64,000 nt of DNA from Tropicimonas sediminicola (GTDB lineage: Bacteria > Pseudomonadota > Alphaproteobacteria > Rhodobacterales > Rhodobacteraceae), in the NCBI RefSeq assembly GCF_900188335.1, contig NZ_FZOY01000009.1:62001-126000 (forward strand), written 5' to 3'. Both the position numbers and the translations under genes were made by a program. The notes below the pieces were generated by a model. That model ran no database searches. It had not been told where the DNA came from and worked only from the letters and a program-made list of their open reading frames with translations. This document shows positions 1-8,497 of the stretch, in pieces; position 1 is the first letter of the stretch; the number at the start of each line of letters is the position of its first letter.

Positions 1-2721
1 GCCAGTGTCGTCGATCTCGATCCCCGGGGTGTCTGTTCCGACACCGCACCGCGTGCAATGGGCGATCGATTTGCGCGGGGCGTTCATCCGAATGACGCAG
101 GACCCGACGTCCGGATGCGCCATCGCCGCCGCGACGATCTCGGCCGGCTCGATCCGCACGCCGCGCAGCTTCAGCTGGGTATCGAGCCGGCCGTGGTACC
201 GCAGCGTCCCGTCCCGCGCGACGGAGCCGAGATCGCCCGTGCGATAGATCCTGCGGCTGGGCGCGAACGGGTCCGGGAGGAAGACCTCGTCGGTTGCCTC
301 GCTGTTGCGGAAGTATCCATCTGCCAGCCGCTCGATGCCTCCGACGAAGAGCTCTGCCGGCACCTCGTCGGGCGCGGGGTTGCCGCCTGCGTCGAGCAGG
401 TAGATCGCCGTTGCCGCAGCAGGCCGGCCGATGGGAACCGCCCGGCCGGTGTCGCTCACCGGGTCGAAACGGTGCGACATGCAGCCGACGACAGCTTCCG
501 TCGGGCCATACTCGTTCCAGATGTCGACATCCCTGCCGAAGGCCGCCTGCGCACGGCCGGCAAGCGCCGTGGTCAGCTCCTCTCCGCCGAGCACCAGTGA
601 CCGTATATTCTCCAGCCTGCGCGGCGTTTCCGTGACCAACGCGAGGTGCGCGGGCGTGAGTTTGACGACGTCGACCGCATCTTCCTCGAACACCCGCAGC
701 ACCGAGAGATCGGGGCCATCGGCCGGCTCGCGATAGCTCCGGATCTGTCCCCCGGCCACCAGCGGCGCGAAGATCGAAGTGATCGTGAGATCGAAACCGG
801 TGGCCGAGTGCAGCGCCCACCGCGCCCGTGGCACCGGAGAAAACTCCCGGGCCGCCCAATGGGCATAGCGCGAAAGCGCGGCACGGCCGACGACGACGCC
901 CTTCGGGGTGCCGGTCGAGCCGGAGGTGAAGATCACATAGGCCCTGTCACACGCCGAGCCCTCGGAGGGAGTGCCCGCTGTCCGCGGCGCGATATCGGCG
1001 AGATCGAGCCGGCGGGCCGCAGGCGCCCAACGTTCCGCCAGTGCCGCTTCGGAAAGGACCAGCGCGGGTCGCGCCTCCTCGGCGATCCGGTCGAGCCGCT
1101 GCGCAGGTTGCTGCGGATCGAAAGGCACGAACACGGCGCCGCGCTTCAGTGCGCCGAGCATGGCGGCGACCAGGTCGGGCGAACGCGTCAGATGCAGGCC
1201 CACGAGGTCCCCTTGCCCCACGCCGGCATACGCGAGCGCCGCCGCAATGGCATCGGACCGCGCCGCAAGTCCCTTGCGGTCGAGATCGCCGCCGTCGCCT
1301 GCGATCACCGGCGCGTCGGGATCATCGGCGAGGTGTTTGGCGAACGCATCCAGCACGTCCTGCACCGGGCTTGCCGCCTCGGCGCGGATCTCTGCCTGCC
1401 GCCGGGTGAGCCGGACCGACTGATCGTCTCCGTCGGCGAGATCGACCGAGCCGATCCGCGCGTCGGGATCATCCAGGAAGCGGTCGAGCAGGCGCAGGAA
1501 ATGTAACTGCGCGGCCTCGCGCCGCGGCGCATCAAAGGTCGAGGCATTGAAAAGCCATTTGAGCTCGCCCCCCGCGCTCTCGCCGTAATCGCTGACGTTG
1601 AGACGAACCGCGTGGCGGGGATCGGAATGGCCGTTGTCGAGCCAGTCCGCGCGCCCGATCCCGGAAACGTCGGCAAAGCTCGCGGTGATGTGGTTCAACA
1701 CGACGTTGAAGCCACCCTGCAGACCGGCGGTGCTGGCTCCGGGCGCCGCGTTCCGCAACAGGTCCATGCCGGTTTCGGCGACCTTTGCGTGCAGGCTGGC
1801 AAAGGTCTCGTCCGGGTCCAGCGCGGCGGCGAGCGGGAAAAGCTCGACCATGCATCCGGCGACATCCAGGTCGGTCGCGGCATGGCGCCCGTGGGTGACC
1901 GTTCCGAGCGAAAGCCTCTCCTGCCCGGAAACCCGGTGCATCCACGCCAACAGCGCCGTGGCATAGACGTTGAACGCGGCCTGATGGCGCGACAGGGCCG
2001 CGAACCTGTCCTGCGTGACAAGCTGCGAGAGCTTCTCGCTCCGCTCCGACCCGAGCGGGATGCGGACCACGGCCGCCGCGCTTTCCCCGGGCTCTCCGGA
2101 TTGCCCGTAGAGGCGCGGCAGAGCGACGGCGTTGCGCTTGACGGCCGACCAGTGATCGCGCACGGCGTCCGGAATCGGGCGCGGCTCCAGAGCCCGTGGC
2201 AGGAACTGCGCCGCGCTGGCGGGCTCAGGCTCCCTGCCCGTCCGCAACGCCGCGATCCGCGCCGCAAGGTCCTCCAGCAACACCCGGCCGGACCAGGCGT
2301 CCGTGAAGATGTGATGCTGGCAGAAATAGAAGAGGCAGTCCCCGCTCCGGGTGCGCAGGCATGCAGCCTCGAAGGTTTCGCGGGAAAGATCGAAGCCACG
2401 GCCGATCCGCTGTTCCGCCCAGTGCCTTGCGGCGGCATCGTCCTCGACATCGACCGCCCCGAAGCGCCCCGCCGGCTGCCCGCTGTCGTATTGAGCGGGC
2501 TCCGCATCGGAAGTCCGGATCACCAGCCGCAAGGCATCTCGCGACCGGCACAGGCCGTCGAACGCACGCCGCACGGTTTCCGTGTCCGGGGAACCTTCCA
2601 GTTCCACCAGCCAGGCCATGTTGTAAAGCGGGCTGTTCGGCGCCATCTGCTGGCCCGCCCAGAGCATCTTCTGCGGCGACGTGAGGGGCGCCTCGGCCAG
2701 ATGTCCGGCGCGCTCTGTCAT
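1..2721 (-). CDS. NRPS condensation-adenylation protein with a C-terminal Cys motif (3' end outside window)
   Basis: At least 907 residues; the frame has no stop before the left edge. A condensation domain (about 10-430) carries the catalytic HHxxxD as HHIFTD at 136-141. An adenylation domain (about 480-870) shows TSGSTGTPKG at 599-608, then GFDLTITSIF, NEYGPTEA, YRTGDL and the A8 hinge (GRLDTQ to IEPAEI, 844-862). Shortly after A8 the usual A9/A10 path is not seen; instead HCTRCG (Cys 889 and 892) is followed by PGIEIDDTG. By family knowledge this resembles the N-terminal Cys motif of WbpG/PseA-type PP-loop amidotransferases. The ATG has AAAGGA 7 nt upstream and overlaps the carrier gene stop by 4 nt, so the two are coupled. 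It should condense an acyl or aminoacyl group from a carrier with its own activated amino acid; substrates are unknown. Confidence 0.9.
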   Translation of the reverse strand, partial: MTERAGHLAEAPLTSPQKMLWAGQQMAPNSPLYNMAWLVELEGSPDTETVRRAFDGLCRSRDALRLVIRTSDAEPAQYDSGQPAGRFGAVDVEDDAAARHWAEQRIGRGFDLSRETFEAACLRTRSGDCLFYFCQHHIFTDAWSGRVLLEDLAARIAALRTGREPEPASAAQFLPRALEPRPIPDAVRDHWSAVKRNAVALPRLYGQSGEPGESAAAVVRIPLGSERSEKLSQLVTQDRFAALSRHQAAFNVYATALLAWMHRVSGQERLSLGTVTHGRHAATDLDVAGCMVELFPLAAALDPDETFASLHAKVAETGMDLLRNAAPGASTAGLQGGFNVVLNHITASFADVSGIGRADWLDNGHSDPRHAVRLNVSDYGESAGGELKWLFNASTFDAPRREAAQLHFLRLLDRFLDDPDARIGSVDLADGDDQSVRLTRRQAEIRAEAASPVQDVLDAFAKHLADDPDAPVIAGDGGDLDRKGLAARSDAIAAALAYAGVGQGDLVGLHLTRSPDLVAAMLGALKRGAVFVPFDPQQPAQRLDRIAEEARPALVLSEAALAERWAPAARRLDLADIAPRTAGTPSEGSACDRAYVIFTSGSTGTPKGVVVGRAALSRYAHWAAREFSPVPRARWALHSATGFDLTITSIFAPLVAGGQIRSYREPADGPDLSVLRVFEEDAVDVVKLTPAHLALVTETPRRLENIRSLVLGGEELTTALAGRAQAAFGRDVDIWNEYGPTEAVVGCMSHRFDPVSDTGRAVPIGRPAAATAIYLLDAGGNPAPDEVPAELFVGGIERLADGYFRNSEATDEVFLPDPFAPSRRIYRTGDLGSVARDGTLRYHGRLDTQLKLRGVRIEPAEIVAAAMAHPDVGSCVIRMNAPRKSIAHCTRCGVGTDTPGIEIDDTG

Positions 2722-2951
2722 GCGGCCGTCCTTTTGGCGACATAGGCCGCGATCGCGTTCAACGTCCCGAAGTTCGAGATCTTCAGGTCGCTTGCCGGGA
2801 TCTTTATGCCGAAGCTCGCCTCCAGAAAGGCAACGATCCGCATCACGCCCAGCGAGTCGATCATGCCACTGAGCAGCAGCGGCTCATCGGCGGTGATTTC
2901 CCGTTCCAGTACAAGATCCGCCTCGATGAACTCCCGTATCGTCTCATGCAT
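2718..2951 (-). CDS. Free-standing peptidyl/acyl carrier protein
   Basis: A 77-residue carrier protein. The phosphopantetheine attachment serine lies in LLLSGMIDSLGVMRIV (Ser33 of the IDSLG core), with the three-to-four helix length usual for a carrier. The ATG at 2951 overlaps the stop of the upstream adenylation gene by 8 nt, and its own stop overlaps the next synthetase by 4 nt. The three genes are therefore one translationally coupled unit. It probably holds the residue loaded by the free adenylation enzyme and presents it to the downstream condensation domain. It should be activated by the transferase encoded at 4900-5733. Confidence 0.9.
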   Translation of the reverse strand: MHETIREFIEADLVLEREITADEPLLLSGMIDSLGVMRIVAFLEASFGIKIPASDLKISNFGTLNAIAAYVAKRTAA

Positions 2952-4557
2952 TTCCAACCACTCCCGATACCTGAGCCTCGCCCGACAACTGTTCCGCCAA
3001 AGCCCGGCGATCGATCTTTCCCGAGCCCGTTCGCGGAAACTCCGGCAAGAGTTCGATCCGGTCCGGACGGGCAAAATGCGGCAACAGGCGCGCCACCGCC
3101 GCAGCAAGGTCGCGCGCTCCAATCGTTTCGTCGGGGTTCAGAATTGCCGCGCCCCTGATGACGGTAACCCCCTCGCGCAACGCAACCGTGAAGGCCGCCG
3201 CCTCCGAGACCATCGGCAACCCCGCGATGGCGCGTTCGACCTCGTCGAGTTCCACCCGGAAGCCCCGTGACTTCACCATCCGGTCGCGGCGTCCGAGGAA
3301 ATCGAGATTTCCGTCAGGGCGCTCAATCACGATGTCCCCGGTGCGGTAATAGCGCTGCGTCTCGCCACCGGCCCCGGCCCTTTCCAGGAACGCCGTCCGG
3401 TTCAGTTCCGGTTGCCGCCAGTAGCCTTGCATCATCGTCGGCGCGCGGACGGCGAGTTCACCGGTCTCCCCCGGGGCGACATCCGCATCGTCCTCGCCGA
3501 TCACCAGGAGGTCGGCATTGGGACAGGCGGCACCGATGGGCACCGGCCCACGGTCGGCATTCCACCCTTCCGGAACGTTGAACCACGTGCACTGATTTGT
3601 TTCGGCCGGGCCATAGACATTGCCGATCAGCGCGTCGGGAAGAAGACGTCGCAATGTCTCGAGATGCTTCGGAACGAAAACCTCGCCGCCATAGAGGACG
3701 ATCCTGAGGGCACTCAGGTCGCGCGAACCAAGATCGCCGAATTCGACAAGCTGCAGCAAGGCCAGGGGGACGGAGTACCAGACCGTCAACCGCTCCGCTT
3801 CGATCAGTTCCGCGAGGCTCGCCGGCAACTTGAGCCAGGGATCGGGAATGATCGTCGTGCTTGCCCCCACCAGGGTCGAGCAGAAGTAGTCGAGGGTCGA
3901 CATGTCGAAATGCAGACCGCAGGCGTTGCTGAACCGGTCGTCGGCGCGAAGGCCATACAGGTTCGCAGCCATACAGGCATAGCTCATGCCGCTGGCGTGA
4001 GTGTGCATGATACCCTTGGGCGTGCCGGTCGAGCCCGAGGTGAACATGATGTACGCGAGGTCGGTTTCCGAGAGGACCTGCGCGCGCGCACCGAGGTCGG
4101 GAGACGACAACGCCTCCTCCCAGGAGATCACGTCGACCTCTGCCTCAAGCGGCTTCGACAGGCCGATGACGGCCGACATGCTGGCGGGAAAACCGCCTGG
4201 CAGCGCAGCCCGCTTTGCCTCGGTGGTGACAAGGCATCGTGCACCGCTCAGATCGAGGATCTCACGAACGCGCTGCTGCGAAGCACCGGGATCGATCGGC
4301 ACATAGGCCGCCCCTGCCCGCAGGATCCCGAAGAGCGCAATGGTGGCCTGAAACGACCGATCGAGAAACAGAGCCACCCGATCCCCCCGGCGCACGCCGG
4401 CCTCCACCAATGTTCGCGCCATTCGGGAGCTCGTATCGGCGAGCTCGGAATAGGTCAGGCTGGCCCCGTCGAACCTGAAGGCGGGCTTGTCCGGGGTCGC
4501 GTCGGCCGCGAGTCCGAGCGGCGTGTGGAGAAGAGCGGGAAAAGTCGGTTGGATCAT
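2944..4557 (-). CDS. Stand-alone amino acid adenylation enzyme
   Basis: A complete 537-residue AMP-forming adenylation enzyme without fused carrier. Visible motifs are TSGSTGTPKG (173-182), HFDMSTLDYF (A4 region, Asp expected to bind the substrate amino group), YGGE, NVYGPAETN, YRTGD, GRRDRMVKSRGFRVEL (A8) and GSGKIDRRAL (A10, catalytic Lys). The HFDxST core resembles carrier-loading enzymes of the prolyl-AMP ligase or DltA kind, but substrate cannot be assigned by eye. The start is uncertain: the ATG at 4557 fits family N-termini but has a poor ribosome-binding site, while a GTG at 4626 has GGAAAGAG upstream. First gene of the three-gene minus operon; it should load the carrier at 2718-2951. 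Confidence 0.9.
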   Translation of the reverse strand: MIQPTFPALLHTPLGLAADATPDKPAFRFDGASLTYSELADTSSRMARTLVEAGVRRGDRVALFLDRSFQATIALFGILRAGAAYVPIDPGASQQRVREILDLSGARCLVTTEAKRAALPGGFPASMSAVIGLSKPLEAEVDVISWEEALSSPDLGARAQVLSETDLAYIMFTSGSTGTPKGIMHTHASGMSYACMAANLYGLRADDRFSNACGLHFDMSTLDYFCSTLVGASTTIIPDPWLKLPASLAELIEAERLTVWYSVPLALLQLVEFGDLGSRDLSALRIVLYGGEVFVPKHLETLRRLLPDALIGNVYGPAETNQCTWFNVPEGWNADRGPVPIGAACPNADLLVIGEDDADVAPGETGELAVRAPTMMQGYWRQPELNRTAFLERAGAGGETQRYYRTGDIVIERPDGNLDFLGRRDRMVKSRGFRVELDEVERAIAGLPMVSEAAAFTVALREGVTVIRGAAILNPDETIGARDLAAAVARLLPHFARPDRIELLPEFPRTGSGKIDRRALAEQLSGEAQVSGVVGNA

Positions 4558-4638
4558 CTTCGAACCCAATGGCGAGGATGAACGCGGCCCGGGCCGCAAC
4601 GTCGAATTGATTGCCATGCCTCCCACAACGCCACTCTT

Positions 4639-4701
4639 TCCGAAAACTACCGACTACACATCCCCTACATATAACATTGTACGTTGGGCAAGGTTTTCGG
4701 A
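4639..4701. promoter_or_regulatory. Spaced inverted repeat in the divergent NRPS/PPTase promoter region
   Basis: The segment between the adenylation gene and the phosphopantetheinyl transferase has an AT-rich core (about 4640-4710) in otherwise GC-rich DNA. It contains perfect 9-bp arms, TCCGAAAAC at 4639-4647 and GTTTTCGGA at 4693-4701, 45 bp apart. It may be a paired regulator site controlling both directions. No known operator was recognised. The arms are as seen; the function is inferred. Confidence 0.4.
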
Positions 4702-4899
4702 TCAATGTATTTCCCCAACAGCGCCTGCGGGCAGCCGGACGCCCGGAAATCGAATGCGGACGTCCATGGCGGATCGAGCTGCAACGGCGGCGGACAGGCG
4801 GATTTGATTGCCGGGAGACCGGCTCCTACTGTGGCGGGAGAGTAACCCCACAATCCGGACGCCGTCGCAGGATGGCCACGGGACAGCCCGCGAGGACCG

Positions 4900-5733
4900 A
4901 TGCCAGCAAGGATGCCCGACAAGGACGTTCCAGTTTCCGTCCACCAGTGTGGGATGGAGGAGATCTGGGCGGAGCTCCGGACGTCAGAAGGGCAGACTGC
5001 CCCCTTTGCGATTGTCCTGTCCCTCGGCTCACCCGCGGATGCCGACTTGCCCGAAGCATCGCTCCTTTGCCCGGAGGAAACGAGCCGACACCGGCGCATA
5101 CGGGAGCCGGTGTCGTCCTGGGCCTATCTCTGCAGTCATATTGCCTTGAGGCTTCTCGCCGGCCGGGCGTTGCGCCGGTCTCCCGCCGCGCTTGAATTCC
5201 TCAGCCCCGGCGCGCCCAACGTGGCACCCAGGCTCCGTGGTCAGGCACAGACCGGGCTTCAGGTCAGCCTCTCGCATTCGGGCGGGTGGGCAGCCATAGG
5301 GCTGCGGCAGGGCGGCCCCATCGGGATCGACGTCGAGCAGGTTTCGCGAGAGATCGACGCGCTTGCCGTCGCGGACCACTTCCTGACGCCGAACGAGTTG
5401 AACGAACTTCGCGCCCTGCCCGGTCATGCGCAAGGGCCATCGGCCTTGCGGTCCTGGTGCGCCAAGGAAGCGGTGCTGAAGGCGGCCGGCACGGGATTGT
5501 CGACCGATCCCCGAACCGTTCCGGTTCACTGGTCGGGACACGCCGGAACCAGCGCTCTGGACGGGGTCGGCTACGAACTTGCCCTCATAGGAGAGCGGTC
5601 CGCCGGGAAAGCCACGGGAGCAATCGCCGGCAAGGCGCCGGTCGGCCAGATCATCGAAGCGCATTCATCCTTCAACGAACTCCTGTCGCTCTTCCGCGAG
5701 TCGCAACCATGGTGGGAGACGCCCGTCGACTAG
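4900..5733 (+). CDS. Sfp-type 4'-phosphopantetheinyl transferase
   Basis: A 277-residue protein of the Sfp/EntD superfamily, which transfers phosphopantetheine from CoA to the carrier serine. The key family motifs are present: GIDVEQ (Mg2+/CoA site, about residue 145) and WCAKEAVLKAAG (about 187-198). GAGG lies 4 nt upstream of the ATG at 4900; an ATG at 4912 is also possible, since the first 50 residues are not strongly family-like. It is divergent from the adenylation/carrier/synthetase operon and is the obvious activator of its carrier domains. Length is slightly above the usual 220-250 residues. Confidence 0.93.
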   Translation: MPARMPDKDVPVSVHQCGMEEIWAELRTSEGQTAPFAIVLSLGSPADADLPEASLLCPEETSRHRRIREPVSSWAYLCSHIALRLLAGRALRRSPAALEFLSPGAPNVAPRLRGQAQTGLQVSLSHSGGWAAIGLRQGGPIGIDVEQVSREIDALAVADHFLTPNELNELRALPGHAQGPSALRSWCAKEAVLKAAGTGLSTDPRTVPVHWSGHAGTSALDGVGYELALIGERSAGKATGAIAGKAPVGQIIEAHSSFNELLSLFRESQPWWETPVD

Positions 5734-5903
5734 CCCCTGCCCGTCCCCGGGAACTGGCCATAGGGCGAGCCCGATTCATGGAAATGCCCGCCGGCGGATG
5801 AACCTGACAGGGCCGCCTTCGCCTCGCAAACGGTCGCGGCATCAAGGACCATCCCCGCGGACGGTCGTCTGTGAAGCCGTGTTCTTGCCCTCGCAGCGAT
5901 CCC

Positions 5904-6302
5904 TCAGGCGGCCTTCTTGAAGGTCCCCGACGTGGAACTGGGCGACGAGGGTCGCGGCGAGAGCGGGGTCACGTTATCGGGGGCGTGCGTCCTGCGGTTC
6001 GTCGCTTTCAGCAGGGCGCGAAACACCACGAGGGTCGCGAGGGCCGCGCCGAGGCTGACAAGGTCTGCGCCCGCCGAAAGGACGACAGCAAGGGAAAAGC
6101 CGCCTGTCAGGACATTGGCGAGGCCGATCACAGACCCGACGAGCCCGAGCGGGAAGAACCCGACCAGGAGCGACAGCAGGATCATCGCGAGCATTTCACC
6201 ACGCAGCCGGCTCCCGGGACTGGAGAGGATGTTGCAGTAGTAGATCGCGCAGACGAGGCCGAGGGAGCCGAGGCTGGCGGCAAGGATGGCGGCGTGGTGC
6301 AT
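5904..6302 (-). CDS. Small integral membrane protein, function unknown
   Basis: A 132-residue protein with about three hydrophobic segments (residues 5-27, 38-62 and 68-98) and a polar Ser/Pro-rich cytoplasmic-type tail ending GTFKKAA. The ATG has AGGA 4 nt upstream, supporting a real gene. I do not recognise a family. It converges with the phosphopantetheinyl transferase (170 nt between stops) and lies upstream of and divergent to the TerC gene, so it may belong to either neighbourhood. Confidence 0.65.
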   Translation of the reverse strand: MHHAAILAASLGSLGLVCAIYYCNILSSPGSRLRGEMLAMILLSLLVGFFPLGLVGSVIGLANVLTGGFSLAVVLSAGADLVSLGAALATLVVFRALLKATNRRTHAPDNVTPLSPRPSSPSSTSGTFKKAA

Positions 6303-6842
6303 GTCTTCCTCGATGGGTTGGTGCCTCCGGGAAACGAAGGCGGTGGGATGTCTCTTGTTGGTTGATGAGCAGGCGGTGCGCCCGAGGATCCGGCAATCGC
6401 ACCGGACAGAACATCGCGTGCGCCTGCTCTCCAGACTGCACGGGCAAGGGCTGAACGGGCGATCGTGCGAGGCAGCAATGGCGCGGAGCCGACCGTGGCC
6501 CCCAGGAGGAGCACGGGTTCACTTGCGACCGGACGCCGGGCGGGTGCCTTCAAGTTCGACCCTCTTGCGGCCCGCCTGGTCGGGGACGCGACGACCGTCC
6601 GTCGAAGGGGACAAGACCGGACGCGGATGCGCTCCGGCGTTTGGTCTGCGGCGGGCCGATGAGATATCTGTAGCGCCGGATCGGTTACAAGTGGGACCCG
6701 GAAAATATATTTCTCGCCGCCCCGATTGCATTGCCGCCGCGCCTTCCCACATCTCCGTCGCTCGGGTTCCGATCATGCGCCAGCGCGGCCAGGCCGCCGG
6801 TGCGGACCGCCGCTGCGAGTGCATCGAACCCGGAGTGGAAAA
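6303..6842. other. 540-nt non-coding region upstream of the TerC operon
   Basis: No convincing gene on either strand. An AT-rich patch near 6700-6712 (AAAATATATTTC) could be part of the promoter for the TerC-ExoD-Kup operon. TerC-family genes are often preceded by a manganese (yybP-ykoY) riboswitch; I looked for its conserved core and did not see it. The small membrane protein at 5904-6302 would be transcribed from the left end of this region. Confidence 0.5.
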
Positions 6843-7865
6843 TTGGACCTCCTGTTCCTCGACTTTCTCGGCAAACCGGCCTGGGCCTGGGTCTTCTTCC
6901 TGACAATCGTCCTTGCGCTCCTCGTCTTCGACCTCGGCGTTCTGCACCGCAAGAGCCATGAGATCGGCGTTCGCGAGAGCCTTCTCCTGTCGGCCTTCTA
7001 CATTGGCGTGGGCCTGCTGTTCTCGGTCTGGATCTGGCAGCATATGAGAGAGCGGGCGGCGCTGCTGTATCTCACCGGTTTCGTCGTGGAGAAAAGCCTG
7101 GCGCTCGACAACATCTTCGTCATCGCGATGATCTTCGGCTATTTCGGCGTGCCCCGCGCCTATCAGCACCGGGTGCTCGTTTACGGGATCCTCGGCGTGA
7201 TCCTGCTTCGGGGCGTCATGATCGGGGTGGGCGCCGCGGTGGTCGAGCGCTTCGAGTGGGTCCTGCTCCTCTTCGCGGCCTTCCTCATAATCACCGGCAT
7301 TCGCATGCTGCGCGATGGAGGCGGTGAATATGACGTCGCGAAGAACCCGGTTCTGCGCTTCATGCGGTCGCGTTTCCGGGTCACCGACGACCTGCACGGC
7401 GACAGGTTCTTTGTGCGGCTGCCGCAGGAAACGACCGGGCAGATGGCCCTCTTCGTGACGCCGCTGTTCCTCGCGCTGGTAATGGTGGAACTGGCGGACG
7501 TGATCTTTGCCGTGGATTCGATCCCGGCGATCTTCGCGATCACGACCGATCCCTACATCGTCTACACGTCGAACATTTTCGCCATCCTCGGCCTCCGGGC
7601 GCTCTATTTCGCCCTCGCGGCCATGATGCACCGCTTCGTCTACCTGAAGACGGCTGTGTCTCTCGTGCTGATCTTCATCGGCGCCAAGGTGATCGGCGCC
7701 GAGGTTATGGGGATCGAGAAGGTTCCCGCGGAGATCTCTCTCGGGATCACCGCCCTCCTCCTTGGCGGCGGCATGGCGCTGTCGCTCTGGCGGACCCGGG
7801 CGCCTGTGGTGGACCCCGTGCCGGCACCGCTCCCGCCGACAGCTCCGATGGCGAGTTCCGAATGA
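6843..7865 (+). CDS. TerC-family integral membrane protein
   Basis: A 340-residue TerC-family protein (tellurite resistance C / YceF-Alx type; several members export Mn2+). Acidic membrane motifs typical of the family are present: EKSLALDNIF near residue 76 and VELADVIFAVDSIPAIFAIT near 215-234. About seven to eight hydrophobic segments are visible. The start is a TTG with GGAG 7 nt upstream; reading further upstream adds an Arg/Pro-rich stretch that is clearly non-coding. Its stop overlaps the ExoD start by 4 nt. Substrate is not determinable from sequence; metal export is the family expectation. Confidence 0.92.
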   Translation: MDLLFLDFLGKPAWAWVFFLTIVLALLVFDLGVLHRKSHEIGVRESLLLSAFYIGVGLLFSVWIWQHMRERAALLYLTGFVVEKSLALDNIFVIAMIFGYFGVPRAYQHRVLVYGILGVILLRGVMIGVGAAVVERFEWVLLLFAAFLIITGIRMLRDGGGEYDVAKNPVLRFMRSRFRVTDDLHGDRFFVRLPQETTGQMALFVTPLFLALVMVELADVIFAVDSIPAIFAITTDPYIVYTSNIFAILGLRALYFALAAMMHRFVYLKTAVSLVLIFIGAKVIGAEVMGIEKVPAEISLGITALLLGGGMALSLWRTRAPVVDPVPAPLPPTAPMASSE

Positions 7866-8497
7866 CCCTGCTCCATCCGGCCCGGCCGCTGGTTGCGCAG
7901 AACCCGGGGCAGCGGCTTTCCGGCGTGCTCCGGGATCTGGTCGCGGGAGGCGGCGAGAGGATCTCGGTGGGCGACCTCGTCGCAGCGCTGCGCGACCGGA
8001 GCTTCGCTCCGCTGATGATCCTGCTTGCCATCCCCAACCTGTTCTTCTTCGTTCCCGGCTCGTCGGTTTTCACCGGTCTGCCGCTGATGTTCCTCGCCCT
8101 GCAGTTCCTGACCGGCCGGCAGGATGTCTGGCTGCCGCGCCGGGTGGCCGACCTCTCGATCGACCGCGCGGCCTTCGCCAGGATCGTCGCCTCGTCCAGC
8201 CCCTACATCGAGCGGGTCGAAAGGTTGGCGCGGCCGCGCTGGTGGCCGTCCTCGCACCTCTTCGCCGAGCGGCTGATCGGCCTTGCAACGCTGGTCCTGT
8301 CGACGTTCCTGTTCCTGCCGATCCCCTTCGCGAACGGGTTGCCCGCCCTTTCGATCATCCTCCTTGCGCTCGGCCTGAGCGAACGGGACGGCTACTGGCT
8401 GGCCGCCGGCCTGCTGATGACACTGGTCTCCATCGCTCTTGTCGCGGGAATGGTCTCGCTCGGGGCCTTCGCCGTCGTGGAGTTCATCCTGAGATGA
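7862..8497 (+). CDS. ExoD-family membrane protein
   Basis: A 211-residue protein of the exopolysaccharide synthesis ExoD family. The founding ExoD of rhizobia is linked to exopolysaccharide and alkaline tolerance, but its biochemical role is unknown. The N-terminal region has the family pattern LMILLAIPNLFFFVPG..TGLPLMFLALQ, and the C-terminal half has two further long hydrophobic segments. It starts in an ATGA overlap with the TerC gene and ends in an ATGA overlap with the potassium transporter, so all three are translationally coupled and probably made in fixed ratio. Confidence 0.9.
   Translation: MTLLHPARPLVAQNPGQRLSGVLRDLVAGGGERISVGDLVAALRDRSFAPLMILLAIPNLFFFVPGSSVFTGLPLMFLALQFLTGRQDVWLPRRVADLSIDRAAFARIVASSSPYIERVERLARPRWWPSSHLFAERLIGLATLVLSTFLFLPIPFANGLPALSIILLALGLSERDGYWLAAGLLMTLVSIALVAGMVSLGAFAVVEFILR

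Noticed and set aside
1-2721. Short scattered open frames suggested that the first synthetase gene might be frameshifted or degraded.
   Set aside because: The frame from the ATG at 2721 has no stop and keeps all condensation and adenylation motifs in order down to the left edge.
6600-6842. Possible manganese (yybP-ykoY) riboswitch before the TerC gene.
   Set aside because: The conserved core sequences and paired stems could not be found.
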